Assembly: GCF_026094475.1 (NCBI RefSeq)
Contig: NZ_JAPELL010000001.1
Location: 1,946,326-2,010,325 of the forward strand
Direction of reading: 5' to 3'
Source of the DNA: Homoserinimonas sedimenticola
GTDB lineage: Bacteria; Actinomycetota; Actinomycetes; Actinomycetales; Microbacteriaceae
Length of the DNA: 64,000 bases
The number at the start of each line of letters is the position of its first letter. Positions within the stretch are counted from its first letter, which is position 1. The notes under the pieces are model-generated. The model was not told where the DNA came from. It made no database searches and saw nothing but the letters and a program-made list of their open reading frames with translations. This document shows, piece after piece, positions 16,296-23,855 of the stretch. Made by a program: the position numbers and the translations under genes.

Positions 16296-17318
16296 CTAGC
16301 GTCGCGCCCCCAGCCGCGCGGTGCTCGACCGCACGAGGAGCTCGAAGGGGAGAGCCGTGTTGAGGGAACCGAGGGTCCTGGTGCCGGGCTGCAGCTGGTC
16401 GAGGAGGATTTCGGCCGCCATCCGTCCTTGCAGTTCCGGGAATTGCGCGACGGTGGTCAGTCCGAAGAAGTTGCTGAGCTCGTGGTCGTCGACGCCGATG
16501 ACGGAGACATCGTCGGGCACATGTAGGCCCATGTCGCGGGCGGCGAGGATGGTGCCGATCGCCATCTCATCGGATGCCGCGAAGATCGCGGTCGGGCGCT
16601 CCCGCGGTGAACCGAGTAGCTGTTTCGCCGCCTCGTAGCCGCCCTCGATCGTGAAGTCGGCGGCGCGGAACAGCGCCGGGTTGACGGGGATGCCCCAGGC
16701 CTCGAGCGCGCTCTCGTAGCCGATGCGCCGATTGGTGGGCAGGTGGAAGTCGAGCTCGAAGTCGCGCGTGCCTCCGATGTGGCCGATGCTGGTGTGGCCG
16801 AGTTGCAGCAGGTGCTCGGTGGCCAGTTGCGCCACCTCAACGTCGTCGATGCTGAGCGTGCGCACGCCGGGGAGGGGCCCGCCGACCCCGACGATGGGTT
16901 TGCCCATACCGAGCAGCCCGCTGAGTTCGCTGGGCGTGAGCTCGAGGGAGATCGCGATGACGGCGTCGACCCGTTTGCGCAGCAGGAACTCCTCGAAGAC
17001 GGCCCGCCGCTCGTCGCCCCCGCCGGCGAGGTTGTAGAGGGTGAGGTCGTAGCCGTGGCTGAGGAGGGCGCTCTCAGCGCCTTCCAGTACGGATGCGTAG
17101 AACCAGCGGGTGAGGAACGGCACGACGACCCCGATGTTGCGGTTCCGCCCTGTGGCGAGGCTGGACGCGCTGGAGCTGACGACGTAGCCGAGTTCTGCGG
17201 CGGCCGCGAGCACGGCATCCCGGGTGGCGGCGGAGACGTTCGGCTTGCCGCTGAGCGCGCGGGAGACGGTCGCCGTGCTGACGCCGGCGAGTTCCGCCAC
17301 CGCCTGGATCCCCGGCAT
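16296..17318 (-). CDS. LacI-family transcriptional regulator
   Basis: An N-terminal LacI helix-turn-helix (AVAELAGVSTATVSRALSGKPNVS) and hinge precede a periplasmic-binding-like effector domain (VVPFLTRWFYASVLEGAE, VIGVDDHELSNFFGLTTV). The ATG at 17318 is chosen because AAGGAGG (17330-17324) is spaced 5 nt from it; a GTG at 17324 overlaps that site. The ligand is unknown, probably a sugar. A LacI-type palindrome lies 5.4 kb away before the alpha-glucosidase gene, and this protein is one candidate to bind it. Confidence 0.92.
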   Translation of the reverse strand: MPGIQAVAELAGVSTATVSRALSGKPNVSAATRDAVLAAAAELGYVVSSSASSLATGRNRNIGVVVPFLTRWFYASVLEGAESALLSHGYDLTLYNLAGGGDERRAVFEEFLLRKRVDAVIAISLELTPSELSGLLGMGKPIVGVGGPLPGVRTLSIDDVEVAQLATEHLLQLGHTSIGHIGGTRDFELDFHLPTNRRIGYESALEAWGIPVNPALFRAADFTIEGGYEAAKQLLGSPRERPTAIFAASDEMAIGTILAARDMGLHVPDDVSVIGVDDHELSNFFGLTTVAQFPELQGRMAAEILLDQLQPGTRTLGSLNTALPFELLVRSSTARLGARR

Positions 17319-17456
17319 CCGCACCTCCTTGTTACGCCCGTGATCCTACTCGGCGCATCCGCGGCTGGGGAGGAGCTGGTTCGCGAGGGCCTCGCGCGCA
17401 CTGTATTCTTATCGGAGCGCCTTCGGTCAGGTGAACACACGTGGTCGGAGGAGCGG

Positions 17457-17538
17457 GGCAAGTTACCCAAGCGGCCAAAGGGATCTGACTGTAAATCAGA
17501 CGGCTCAGCCTTCGGGGGTTCGAATCCCTCACTTGCCA
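17457..17538 (+). tRNA. tRNA-Tyr (GTA)
   Basis: Acceptor stem GGCAAGT (17457-17463) pairs with ACTTGCC (17531-17537), with discriminator A at 17538. The anticodon loop CTGTAAA holds GTA at 17491-17493 between TCTGA and TCAGA. A long variable arm (CGGCTCAGCCTTCG region) marks a type II tRNA. The T arm is GGGTTCGAATCCC. CCA is not encoded. A -10-like TATTCT lies at 17404-17409. Confidence 0.96.
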
Positions 17539-17543
17539 CCGAT

Positions 17544-17580
17544 CAGAAGACCCGGCCTCGTGCCGGGTCTTCTGCGTTTT
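17544..17580 (+). terminator. Intrinsic terminator of tRNA-Tyr
   Basis: Perfect 13-bp stem CAGAAGACCCGGC / GCCGGGTCTTCTG around the loop CTCGT, followed by CGTTTT at 17575-17580. Confidence 0.88.
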
Positions 17581-17662
17581 CGCGCGTGTTGAGTTTCCGG
17601 GCCTTCCGCGATCCCGCATCACGGTGCCCCGACCTCCGCACCCCTGCCCTCGACGCATCCCG

Positions 17663-17730
17663 ACAGCGCGGTGTTTTCTGCTCACCGCGGCATCCGCCAC
17701 CGCCGCCCTGAGCAGAAAACACCGCGCTGT
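17663..17730. repeat. 68-nt palindromic element, family A, copy 1
   Basis: A perfect 22-bp inverted repeat (17663-17684 and 17709-17730; arm core GCGCGGTGTTTTCTGCTC) around a 24-nt loop. Flanking CG bases extend the pairing by 2 bp each side. Copy 2 at 40706-40773 has the same arm sequence and the same 24-nt loop length. It lies between tRNA-Tyr and the inositol-phosphatase gene, where no other gene is seen (17581-17818). Confidence 0.92.
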
Positions 17731-17818
17731 CGCGGCGGCAGTTGCGAGGAGGCGGGCGACGGATGCATGCGCTGCATCCTGCCGCGAAACGCGGAGCGTG
17801 GCGTGCGAGAGTGGTTGC

Positions 17819-18634
17819 ATGACCGACACGACGCAGTTGCTCGAGATCGCCGCCCACGTTGCAGAGGAGGCCGCTGAGCTCGCCCGCATGCGCCGCATCG
17901 AGGGGGTCAGCGTCGCGGCGAGCAAGTCGACTGCGGTCGACATCGTGACGCACGCGGACCGCGAGGTGGAGGCGCTGATCCGCGGTCGGCTCGCGGAGGC
18001 GCGCCCCGACGACGGTTTCTTCGGGGAGGAGAGCGGCGCCGAAGCGGGGTCGAGCGGTCTCACCTGGGTCGTCGACCCCATCGATGGCACCGTTAACTAC
18101 CTGTATGGCATCCCGCAGTACGCGGTCAGCATCGCGGTCGTGGAGGGGGAGGCCGATCCGCTCTCGTGGCGGGCGCTCGCCGGCGTGGTTGTGAATCCCG
18201 AGCTGGGGGAGCGGTTCGCCGCGACAGTCGGTGGTGGGTCAACACTCAATGGCCGTGGCATCCGGGTGACGACGGATGTCTCGCCCGACCGCGCACTCAT
18301 CGGCACGGGTTTCGGCTACCGCCCCGAGGTTCGGGTGCGGCAGGCCGAGACGATCGTGCCGCTCATCTCGCAGGTGCGGGACATCCGTCGCATGGGGGCG
18401 GCATCGCTCGACCTGTGCGGGGTTGCCTGTGGTCGTATCGACGGCTACTTCGAGCGGGGTCTGCAGCCGTGGGATCACGCGGCCGGCGTGCTCATCGCGG
18501 CGGAGGCGGGGGCAAGGGTGAGCGGATGGCGCGGCGCGCCTCCCTCGGCCGAGTTCACTCTCGCGGCCGATGCACCCCTCGCCGAGTTCCTTGAGAAGTC
18601 TCTGTTAAACGCTGCCGCGGACTGGGCAGATTGA
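17819..18634 (+). CDS. Inositol monophosphatase family phosphatase
   Basis: A 271-aa Mg-dependent, Li-sensitive-type sugar phosphatase. The metal-binding motifs are complete: GEES, DPIDGTVNY (WVVDPIDGTVNYLYG) and WDHAAGVLIAAEAG near the C-terminus. Family members dephosphorylate inositol-1-phosphate, histidinol phosphate or related substrates; the sequence alone does not settle which. ATG 17819 is used; the open frame extends upstream into the palindromic element and tRNA terminator region, which is not coding. Confidence 0.9.
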   Translation: MTDTTQLLEIAAHVAEEAAELARMRRIEGVSVAASKSTAVDIVTHADREVEALIRGRLAEARPDDGFFGEESGAEAGSSGLTWVVDPIDGTVNYLYGIPQYAVSIAVVEGEADPLSWRALAGVVVNPELGERFAATVGGGSTLNGRGIRVTTDVSPDRALIGTGFGYRPEVRVRQAETIVPLISQVRDIRRMGAASLDLCGVACGRIDGYFERGLQPWDHAAGVLIAAEAGARVSGWRGAPPSAEFTLAADAPLAEFLEKSLLNAAADWAD

Positions 18635-18758
18635 TCACCGGCGGGTAGCCTCATTGGGTTCCCTCCCGAGGAACGACGCTTACCCGTGTGTCTTTTTGTG
18701 AACGTTATCGGACCAGCCCACCCGAAGTGCGAGCTGGTCAATGTGTAGGAGTAGTGCA

Positions 18759-18806
18759 ATGTCCCGTGCGTCGAATCGTGCCGTGAGAATGCCGGAATTC
18801 GCGTAG
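18759..18806 (+). CDS. 15-codon leader ORF coupled to the M23 peptidase
   Basis: ATG at 18759 preceded by TAGGAGTAG (ribosome site about 18746-18754) opens a frame for MSRASNRAVRMPEFA, ending in TAG at 18804-18806. The next gene starts with GTG at 18806, so stop and start overlap as TAGTG. The strong ribosome site serves the leader, not the peptidase, which suggests translational coupling. A stem GACCAGC/GCTGGTC (18710-18738) lies just upstream. A simple frameshift at the start of the peptidase gene is an alternative reading. Confidence 0.5.
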   Translation: MSRASNRAVRMPEFA

Positions 18807-19867
18807 TGGGCCGGTCTTCTGGCCGTCGGGCGGCCCCTAAGGCCCGTCGCATCACCTCCCGTTCCGTCTCTTCAGCCACTGCGCCGCGTCCTTCCGCCGT
18901 GACGCCGTCGCTGCCCTCCGCGCCGTCCCTGCCGACGCCGCTTGCCGCCCAGGTCGCGCCTGGCGCCGAGGAGTTCCCGCTGCGCCGCGCCCGCCGCGAG
19001 GCGGAGAAGACCGCGAGCACGAAGCGTGTCGCAGGTCGGCGCAAGCCCGCGATCACTGCATCCACAGTCACTGCGGGCGATCGCCCCGCCGCCGCTCCGC
19101 GTTCGACGCGCCGTCCTGCCCCGTCCAAGCGGCGCATCCTGGCGCAGCTTGCCAGCCTCGGCGCGATGGCGGGCGTCTTCGCCCTGCTCGTCTCGACCTC
19201 GCTGCCCGCGAGCGCCTTCTACACCGCGGAGGAGGCCCAGACGGCCGCCGCGGCGACGGAGGAGGCCGAGGCGGCGGAGTCGTCGCTCGCGGCCGTGCCC
19301 GCCCAGGAGGTCATGGTCAACGCGGAGGCCGCTGCGGCCGCCACTGAAACCGAGGCTCTTCCGCGCGACAGCTATGAGGTCAAGTCGTTCCAGCAGCAGA
19401 TCACGGCGCTGCGCGGCAACCCCAACTTCGCCTACACGAACAACCCGAACGGCTCGATCCAGTGGCCGTTCCCGGGCACTGTGCCGATCAGCTCGGGCTT
19501 CGGCCCCCGTTCCGTCTGCTCCTACTGCTCCACCTACCACCTGGGTGTCGACTTCACGCCGGGTTCGGGAGTCCCGATCCAGGCCATCACGGATGGCGTC
19601 GTGAGCTCGGTGAACCTTGACAGCGGCGGCCTCGGCAACCACGTCACGATCGACCACGTTGTGAACGGTCAGCGCGTGCAGAGCGTCTACGCCCACATGC
19701 AGTGGGGGTCGATCCAGGTCGCGGTCGGCCAGCAGGTGACGGTGGGCACGATCATCGGCAAGGTGGGCAGCACGGGCACGTCGACAGGCGCGCATCTTCA
19801 CCTCGAGATCCACCTCGACGGCACGCCGGTCGACCCGTTCATGTGGCTCACGGCCAACGCGAACTGA
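18806..19867 (+). CDS. M23-family peptidoglycan endopeptidase, paralogue 1
   Basis: A 353-aa exported peptidase. A long basic, Ser/Ala/Pro-rich N-terminus precedes one membrane or signal segment (LASLGAMAGVFALLVSTSLPASAF, about residues 113-136), an Ala/Glu-rich linker, and a C-terminal M23/LytM domain. Zinc ligands are HLGVD and HLHLE. A CSYCSTYH cysteine pair precedes the first ligand. The start is the GTG at 18806 overlapping the leader ORF stop. The next gene is a close paralogue, sharing the stretch YTNNPNGSIQWPFP and most of the catalytic domain. Likely role: cell-wall cleavage during growth. Confidence 0.9.
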   Translation: MGRSSGRRAAPKARRITSRSVSSATAPRPSAVTPSLPSAPSLPTPLAAQVAPGAEEFPLRRARREAEKTASTKRVAGRRKPAITASTVTAGDRPAAAPRSTRRPAPSKRRILAQLASLGAMAGVFALLVSTSLPASAFYTAEEAQTAAAATEEAEAAESSLAAVPAQEVMVNAEAAAAATETEALPRDSYEVKSFQQQITALRGNPNFAYTNNPNGSIQWPFPGTVPISSGFGPRSVCSYCSTYHLGVDFTPGSGVPIQAITDGVVSSVNLDSGGLGNHVTIDHVVNGQRVQSVYAHMQWGSIQVAVGQQVTVGTIIGKVGSTGTSTGAHLHLEIHLDGTPVDPFMWLTANAN

Positions 19868-20066
19868 CCCCCAGGCCACGCGCTATCCGGCGCCAAGGTG
19901 AACGCGCGGTGAACAGCGCGCAGCGAAACGCCCCCAGAAGGGGGTTCCTGTCCCCCGTCGGAGTGCGTTAGGGTTTATGAATCCGTTACAAAGCGCCCGC
20001 CCTGTGGGGGTTGCTGGTATCAGCAGTGAATCCACCCGAGTCGCTGCCCCAAGGAGTAATACGTCC

Positions 20067-20996
20067 ATGACCCAAGCCGCCACCGGTGCCGCGCAGCCGT
20101 CGAGCCGTCGCGAAGCACGGGAGCAGGAGCGTCGCACACAGCGCAGGGTTGTGGTTCCGAGCATCCGCCCCGCTCGTTCTGCCGTCTCGACGGCCGCGCC
20201 GTTCGCTGCTGTTGAGGCGAAGGCGCCGCGGACGCCGAAGCGCACGGATGCCGCGCGCACTCGTTCTGGCTCGCACGGCCCAATGCGCACGCTCATGAGC
20301 ATGGGGGCGATGCTCGGAGTTGCAGCGATGCTCGTCTCGACGTCGATCTCGGGGCTGTCGCCTGCGGGGGAGTCGGCGGAGGCATCGCAGACTCTCGCGG
20401 ATGGCGCCATCGTGCAGGCGGAGCCGCAGTCGCTCGGTGTCGTCTCCGGTTCGGCACCCGCCGGCGCCGAGGTCGCCCGCGACAGCTACACGGCGGAGGC
20501 GTATGTTCCTCCGGTTCGCTGGGTTTCGCAGAGCACCGCGAGCCCGAGCGCGAGCTTTGCCTACACGAACAACCCCAATGGCAGCATCCAGTGGCCGTTC
20601 CCGCTGCCGTCCCCAATCTCCTACGGTTTCGGGCCGCGCGCGGCGTGCTCCTACTGCTCCAGCTACCACTTGGGCGTCGACTTCACTCCGGGCGCCGGCG
20701 TGCCGATCCAGGCGATCACTGAGGGTGTCGTGAGCGCTGTGATTCTCGATAGTGGTGGGCTCGGCAATCACGTCATCGTTGACCACGTGGTCAACGGGCA
20801 GCGCATCCAGAGCGTGTATGCCCACATGGCGTGGGGCTCGATTCAGGTCGCCGCCGGCCAGCCCGTCTCGGTGGGGACGATCCTGGGTGCCGTCGGCAGC
20901 ACGGGTGCCTCGACGGGCGCGCACCTCCACCTCGAGATCCACGCGGATGGCACGCCCATCGACCCCTTCGCCTGGCTAAAGGCGAACGCCAACTAG
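20067..20996 (+). CDS. M23-family peptidoglycan endopeptidase, paralogue 2
   Basis: A 309-aa tandem paralogue of the preceding gene, with the same order: a basic N-terminus, a hydrophobic segment (LMSMGAMLGVAAMLVSTSISGL), a variable linker and the M23 domain with HLGVD and HLHLE and the CSYCSSYH cysteines. ATG 20067 has a strong AAGGAG (20051-20056) 10 nt upstream; an open frame from 19977 has no such site. The 199-bp gap before it contains a small CCCCC/GGGGG stem near 19931-19945 and a promoter-like AT-rich stretch. The linkers differ far more than the catalytic domains, as expected after duplication. Confidence 0.92.
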   Translation: MTQAATGAAQPSSRREAREQERRTQRRVVVPSIRPARSAVSTAAPFAAVEAKAPRTPKRTDAARTRSGSHGPMRTLMSMGAMLGVAAMLVSTSISGLSPAGESAEASQTLADGAIVQAEPQSLGVVSGSAPAGAEVARDSYTAEAYVPPVRWVSQSTASPSASFAYTNNPNGSIQWPFPLPSPISYGFGPRAACSYCSSYHLGVDFTPGAGVPIQAITEGVVSAVILDSGGLGNHVIVDHVVNGQRIQSVYAHMAWGSIQVAAGQPVSVGTILGAVGSTGASTGAHLHLEIHADGTPIDPFAWLKANAN

Positions 20997-21021
20997 CCTC
21001 GCCCAGGCGCGTTGTCCGGTC

Positions 21022-22740
21022 CTATCGGAGCCAGACGGTGGTGTCGGGCGGCAGCACGTCGCCGTCGAGTGGTGCGGAGGCGAGGATGATCGAGGCGCCG
21101 CTGGGCAGCGCAGCATCCGTCGTCCCGATGTTGGCCATGACGGTGATGCCCGCTGTCGTGAAGGCGAGCACATCGTCGGACTCGGTCTGGAGCCACTTGA
21201 GGGTGGAGAGCCCGAGGCCGTGCTCGGCGCGGAGGGCGAGCATCTGCCGGTAGAGCTCGAGGGTGGAGCCGTCGACGCCGCGCTGCTCTGAGCGGGCGAA
21301 GGCACCCCAGCCGGCGGGTTGCGGCAGCCAGCTCTCGCCGGTCTCGCTGAAGCCGCACGCGGGGGCCTCGGCTTCCCAGGGGATGGGCACGCGGCATCCG
21401 TCTCGCCCGTAGCGCTCGCCGTTGGTGCGCAGGAAGGTCGGGTCCTGGCGGGCCTCGTCGGGCAGGTCGATGACCTCGGGCAGGCCGAGCTCCTCGCCCT
21501 GGTAGAGGTAGGCGCTGCCGGGCAGCGCAAGCATGAGGGCGGTCGCGGCGCGGGCGCGGCGCAGACCCACGACGGGGTCGGGCAGGCCCTTCGTCTTGGG
21601 CCCAATGCCGTGACCCTGCAGGTTGTCGGCGGTGAGGGCGAGGCGGCTGGCGTGGCGCACGACGTCGTGGTTGCTGAGCACCCACGTGCTGGGCGCGCCG
21701 ACCTCGCCGAAGGCGTCGAGCGAGTCGTCGATGACGGTGCGCAGGGCGGATGCCTTCCACGGGGTCTCGAGGTAGACGAAGTTGAAAGCCTGGTGCATCT
21801 CGTCGGGGCGCACCCACTTGGCGAGCTTGGGCAGCGGGTCGACCCACGCCTCGGCGCAGAGGGCGCGGTCGCCGTCGTAGCTGTCGAGAAGTTCGCGCCA
21901 TTCGCGGTAGATCTCGTGCACGCCCTCCTGGGCCCAGTAGGGCGGCAGGGTCGCGGCGCCTTCGGGCTCGGCGCTGATCTCGGGCTCGAGGGAGGCGGAG
22001 CCGCCGCCCATGCTGCCGCCCTCGACGGGCGGGGCCCAGTCGGGGAGGCCCTCGACCTTGATGAGGCCGTGAGCAACGTCGACGCGGAAGCCGTCGACCC
22101 CGCGGTCGAGCCAGAAGCGCAGAACGTCGAGGAACTGCTCGTGCACCCAGCGGTTGTCCCAGTTGAAGTCGGGCTGGCTGGAGTCGAAGAGGTGCAGGTA
22201 CCACTGGCCGGGCTCGCCGTCGGCCTCCGTCACGCGACTCCAGGCAGAGCCACCAAAGACCGACTGCCAGTTGTTGGGCGGCAGCTCGCCGTTCTCGCCG
22301 CGGCCGTCGCGGAAGGTGTAGCGATCGCGCTCCTCCGATCCCGGCCCGGCGGCGAGGGCGGCTTGGAACCAGCGGTGCTGGTCGGAGGAGTGGTTGGGCA
22401 CCAGGTCCACGATGACGCGGATGCCGTGCGAATGCGCGGTCTCGAGCATCCGGTCGAAGTCGTCGAGCGTGCCGAAGAGGGGGTCGACGTCGCAGTAGTC
22501 GGCCACGTCGTAGCCGGCGTCGTTCTGCGGTGAGGTGTAGAAGGGGGAGAGCCAGATGGCGTCGACGCCGAGCTCGGCGAGGGAGCTCAGGCGCCCCGTG
22601 ATGCCGGGCAGGTCGCCGATGCCGTCGCCCGAGGCATCCGCAAAGGAGCGCGGGTAGATCTGGTAGATCACGGCGGTGCGCCACCATTCGCTTCCCGTGG
22701 TTGCCGACGTGGTGCTGCGGGTGCTCGTTTCCGTGGCCAT
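21022..22740 (-). CDS. GH13 alpha-glucosidase
   Basis: A 572-aa glycoside hydrolase family 13 enzyme, cytoplasmic, of the oligo-1,6-/alpha-glucosidase type. Conserved regions are in order: WWRTAVIYQIYPRSFADASGDGIGDL, GIRVIVDLVPNHSS, GVDGFRVDVAHG (catalytic Asp), ALCAEAWV (catalytic Glu) and STWVLSNHDVVRH (transition-state Asp). The ATG at 22740 is preferred; the open frame runs far upstream across the SDR gene as a shadow. A LacI-type operator lies 31 nt upstream, so expression is probably sugar-controlled. Maltose, isomaltose or trehalose cannot be told apart here. No sugar transporter genes adjoin it. Confidence 0.93.
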   Translation of the reverse strand: MATETSTRSTTSATTGSEWWRTAVIYQIYPRSFADASGDGIGDLPGITGRLSSLAELGVDAIWLSPFYTSPQNDAGYDVADYCDVDPLFGTLDDFDRMLETAHSHGIRVIVDLVPNHSSDQHRWFQAALAAGPGSEERDRYTFRDGRGENGELPPNNWQSVFGGSAWSRVTEADGEPGQWYLHLFDSSQPDFNWDNRWVHEQFLDVLRFWLDRGVDGFRVDVAHGLIKVEGLPDWAPPVEGGSMGGGSASLEPEISAEPEGAATLPPYWAQEGVHEIYREWRELLDSYDGDRALCAEAWVDPLPKLAKWVRPDEMHQAFNFVYLETPWKASALRTVIDDSLDAFGEVGAPSTWVLSNHDVVRHASRLALTADNLQGHGIGPKTKGLPDPVVGLRRARAATALMLALPGSAYLYQGEELGLPEVIDLPDEARQDPTFLRTNGERYGRDGCRVPIPWEAEAPACGFSETGESWLPQPAGWGAFARSEQRGVDGSTLELYRQMLALRAEHGLGLSTLKWLQTESDDVLAFTTAGITVMANIGTTDAALPSGASIILASAPLDGDVLPPDTTVWLR

Positions 22741-22770
22741 GCGCTCACCATAATCGAGGTGCCGCGAACT

Positions 22771-22784
22771 TGTAAGCGCTTGCA
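22771..22784. promoter_or_regulatory. LacI-type operator before the alpha-glucosidase gene
   Basis: TGTAAGCGCTTGCA is a near-perfect palindrome centred on AAGCGCTT, the classic core of LacI/GalR-family operators. It begins 31 nt upstream of the alpha-glucosidase start. The SDR gene is divergent 126 bp away, so the site could affect both. The LacI gene at 16296-17318 is the nearest family member in the window. Confidence 0.82.
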
Positions 22785-22909
22785 GTCGTGGGAGCGCGCG
22801 CATTCGTCTGATCCACACCGCACTCTCGGGTGGCGTGCAGCCGGCGCACCTACCGTGCACGGCGTCGGGGCAGCATCCGGCCCCCGACCCTGTGAGGGAG
22901 GACCCGCAA

Positions 22910-23827
22910 ATGGCCGCCACCAAGGATGTCGCAGGCAAGACGATCGTGATCACGGGAGCGTCGAGCGGCTTCGGACGCGGCGCGGCGATCGAGCTCTCGC
23001 GGCTCGGCGCCAACGTCGTGCTGGCGGCCCGCCGTGGCGACGTGTTGGAGGAGCTGGCGGCGGAGTTGGGCGACAACACGCTGGCCGTCACGGCGGACGT
23101 CGCCTCGCACTCCGACCTGCAGAGGGTGGCGGATGCTGCGGTGCAGCGTTTCGGCCACGTCGACGTCTGGGTGAACAACGCCGGCATCGGCGCGATGGGC
23201 TTCTTCTGGGACATCCCCATCGAGGACCACGCGCGCGTGATCGACGTGACGCTCAAGGGTGTCGTCAATGGCGCGCATGTCGCCCTCAAGCTCTTCACGG
23301 GGCAGGGGAGGGGGACGCTTGTGAACACCGCCTCGATCGATAGTGAGGTGCCGCTCGCGCTGCAGAACACGTATGCGGCGGCCAAGGCGGGTGTGCTGAG
23401 CCTGACACGAAGCCTGCGGGAGGAGCTGCGGGTCGCCGAGTTCGACGAGATCCAGGTCGGCGCCGTGCTGCCGTGGGCGATCGACACCCCCTGGTGGAGC
23501 CACGCCGCCAACTACACGGGTCACAACCCGCGCATGGTCGCGGTCGACGGGCCCGAGATCGTGGTCGACGCGATCGTCGAGTCGTGCGTCAACCCGAAGG
23601 AGGCGCTCGCGGTCGGGCCGAAGGGCAAGGGCGGCAAGATCTCGCACATGCTCTTCCCGAACCTCACGGAGCGCGTTTCGGCTGACATCATCAGCCGCGA
23701 GACTCTCGAGAAGGGGCTGCGGGCACCCGCGACATCCGGTGCCCTTCACGCGCCGATGGCGGGAACGACAACGATCGACGGCGGGGTGCGCGAGCGCATG
23801 AAGCGCGAGGACGAGGTGCGCGACTAG
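22910..23827 (+). CDS. Short-chain dehydrogenase/reductase
   Basis: A 305-aa classical SDR. The N-terminal cofactor motif TGASSGFG and NNAG at about residue 95 are present, with the catalytic Ser in NTASIDSEVPLAL and YAAAK as the Tyr-Lys pair. The C-terminus is about 50 residues longer than a minimal SDR and carries the GPKGKGGKISHMLFPNLTERV region typical of a subgroup with this extension. ATG 22910 follows GGGAGG (22896-22901). Substrate unknown. Its position next to an acyl-CoA dehydrogenase is compatible with lipid or ketone metabolism, but this is not specific. Confidence 0.9.
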   Translation: MAATKDVAGKTIVITGASSGFGRGAAIELSRLGANVVLAARRGDVLEELAAELGDNTLAVTADVASHSDLQRVADAAVQRFGHVDVWVNNAGIGAMGFFWDIPIEDHARVIDVTLKGVVNGAHVALKLFTGQGRGTLVNTASIDSEVPLALQNTYAAAKAGVLSLTRSLREELRVAEFDEIQVGAVLPWAIDTPWWSHAANYTGHNPRMVAVDGPEIVVDAIVESCVNPKEALAVGPKGKGGKISHMLFPNLTERVSADIISRETLEKGLRAPATSGALHAPMAGTTTIDGGVRERMKREDEVRD

Positions 23828-23855
23828 CGCGGAAGCCCCCACTACCCTCGTCACC

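Noticed and set aside
18635-18758. c-di-AMP (ydaO-type) riboswitch before the M23 peptidase
   Set aside because: Such riboswitches often precede cell-wall hydrolase genes in actinobacteria, but the conserved core was not found; only a simple stem is present.
21022-23511. An 829-aa fusion upstream of the alpha-glucosidase
   Set aside because: The extra part lies antisense to the SDR gene; GH13 sequence begins at ATG 22740 next to the LacI-type operator.
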